A DNA stretch of 64,000 bases from CALMEC01 sp963765105 (GTDB lineage Bacteria > Actinomycetota > Thermoleophilia > Miltoncostaeales > Miltoncostaeaceae). Under the pieces are notes generated by a model that made no database searches, had not been told where the DNA came from, and was given only the letters and a program-made list of their open reading frames with translations. Below, one piece after another: positions 63,713-64,000 of the stretch; the first letter of the stretch is position 1, and every line of letters begins with the position of its first letter. The stretch lies in the NCBI GenBank assembly GCA_963765105.1, contig CAVXUW010000004.1, forward strand, positions 1 through 64,000, read 5' to 3'. A program made the translations under genes and the position numbers.

Positions 63713-64000
63713 CGGGCATGCCGATGAACAGTCCGTCTCCCCGGTGACGGGCGTCCTGCTGTTCAACCGGCGCGGCGAAGGCGAGAGTGGCAGCGACCAG
63801 AACGTGCTCGGATGGGCTGCCGACCGCGACCTGGCGTCCGCAGTGACGTACCTCCAACGACGATCCGACGTCATCCGCGATCTCCGCACCCATGTGGAAA
63901 CAAAGGGTGGAGAAAGGGTTTCTGACACCTTGTTTCCCCGCCACCAAGACTATTCGGCCTGGCCGAGCGACCGCGATCCTCGTCCGCACGGCCCTCGTCG
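63713..64000. other. Window end: no gene, one inverted repeat
   Basis: No supported frame. At 63896-63937 GGAAACAAAGGGTG and CACCTTGTTTCC form an inverted repeat with a one-base bulge, another REP-like structure. Anything beginning here would continue beyond the window. Confidence 0.45.

Noticed and set aside
45001..64000. CRISPR array or classical defence system in the accessory region
   Set aside because: No regularly spaced repeats, no Cas, restriction or NLR-type genes; the repeats seen are palindromes, a two-copy cassette and in-gene repeats.

Overview
The window joins two unrelated pieces of DNA. Bases 1 to about 7,330-7,550 look alphaproteobacterial (Bradyrhizobium-like, judged from rnpB, the osmoprotectant ABC transporter and egtB/egtD). 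Nearly every gene there is broken by single-base insertions. From about 7,550 to the end the reading frames are clean, densely packed and of high-GC actinobacterial type. Gene order and protein style suggest class Thermoleophilia (Solirubrobacterales-like), which is inference. The actinobacterial side begins inside the ATPase head of smc, so the join is most likely an assembly or read chimera and not biology.

Left arm (1-7.3 kb, all gene order as read): PRC-barrel protein, N-acetylmuramoyl-L-alanine amidase with a peptidoglycan-binding domain, RNase P RNA, a Phd-type antitoxin, a PIN toxin fused abruptly to the tail of a TctC-type binding protein, an OpuB-type transporter (ATPase, then a permease fused to its binding protein), and egtD/egtB for ergothioneine on the minus strand.

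Housekeeping block (7.5-45.0 kb). Minus-strand transcription units with many 4-bp stop/start overlaps carry: recG-rsmD-coaD-SepIVA-like-DUF177-rpmF-plsX-acpP-rnc-smc (lipid, ribosome, CoA and division functions); a GNAT gene and a DUF1697 gene; rpe-ribD-ribE-ribBA-ribH with an LppX-like lipoprotein (riboflavin synthesis); metK, a 28-aa membrane peptide, priA, a gene of unknown function, def-fmt-rsmB; and aroA-cmk-plsC-der with a DUF3352 lipoprotein. On the plus strand are rpmB, an orphan flavoprotein with a membrane protein, and a Ser/Thr kinase-FHA signalling cluster (two kinases, two membrane-tailed FHA proteins) beside a large CPA2 antiporter with an unusual duplicated N-terminal domain.

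Accessory region (45.1-64 kb). It opens at a 48-bp fragment of the 3' half of tRNA-Thr(CGT). A second copy, 46/48 identical, lies 9.3 kb downstream, so 45.1-54.5 kb looks like an integrated island without a visible integrase. The region carries a nitrilase, a secreted protein with seven 60-residue repeats, two methyltransferase genes each divergent from a regulator (a SARP-like BTAD/TPR protein and a GlxA/AraC protein), two paralogous secreted proteins with a CsgG/FlgO-like core, a 331-bp near-identical duplication encoding a promoter plus signal peptide, a beta-helix/RTX protein, a decayed toxin-antitoxin pair and several REP-like palindromes. The duplicated cassette, the CsgG-like paralogues and the palindromes together are the most novel-looking part of the window.
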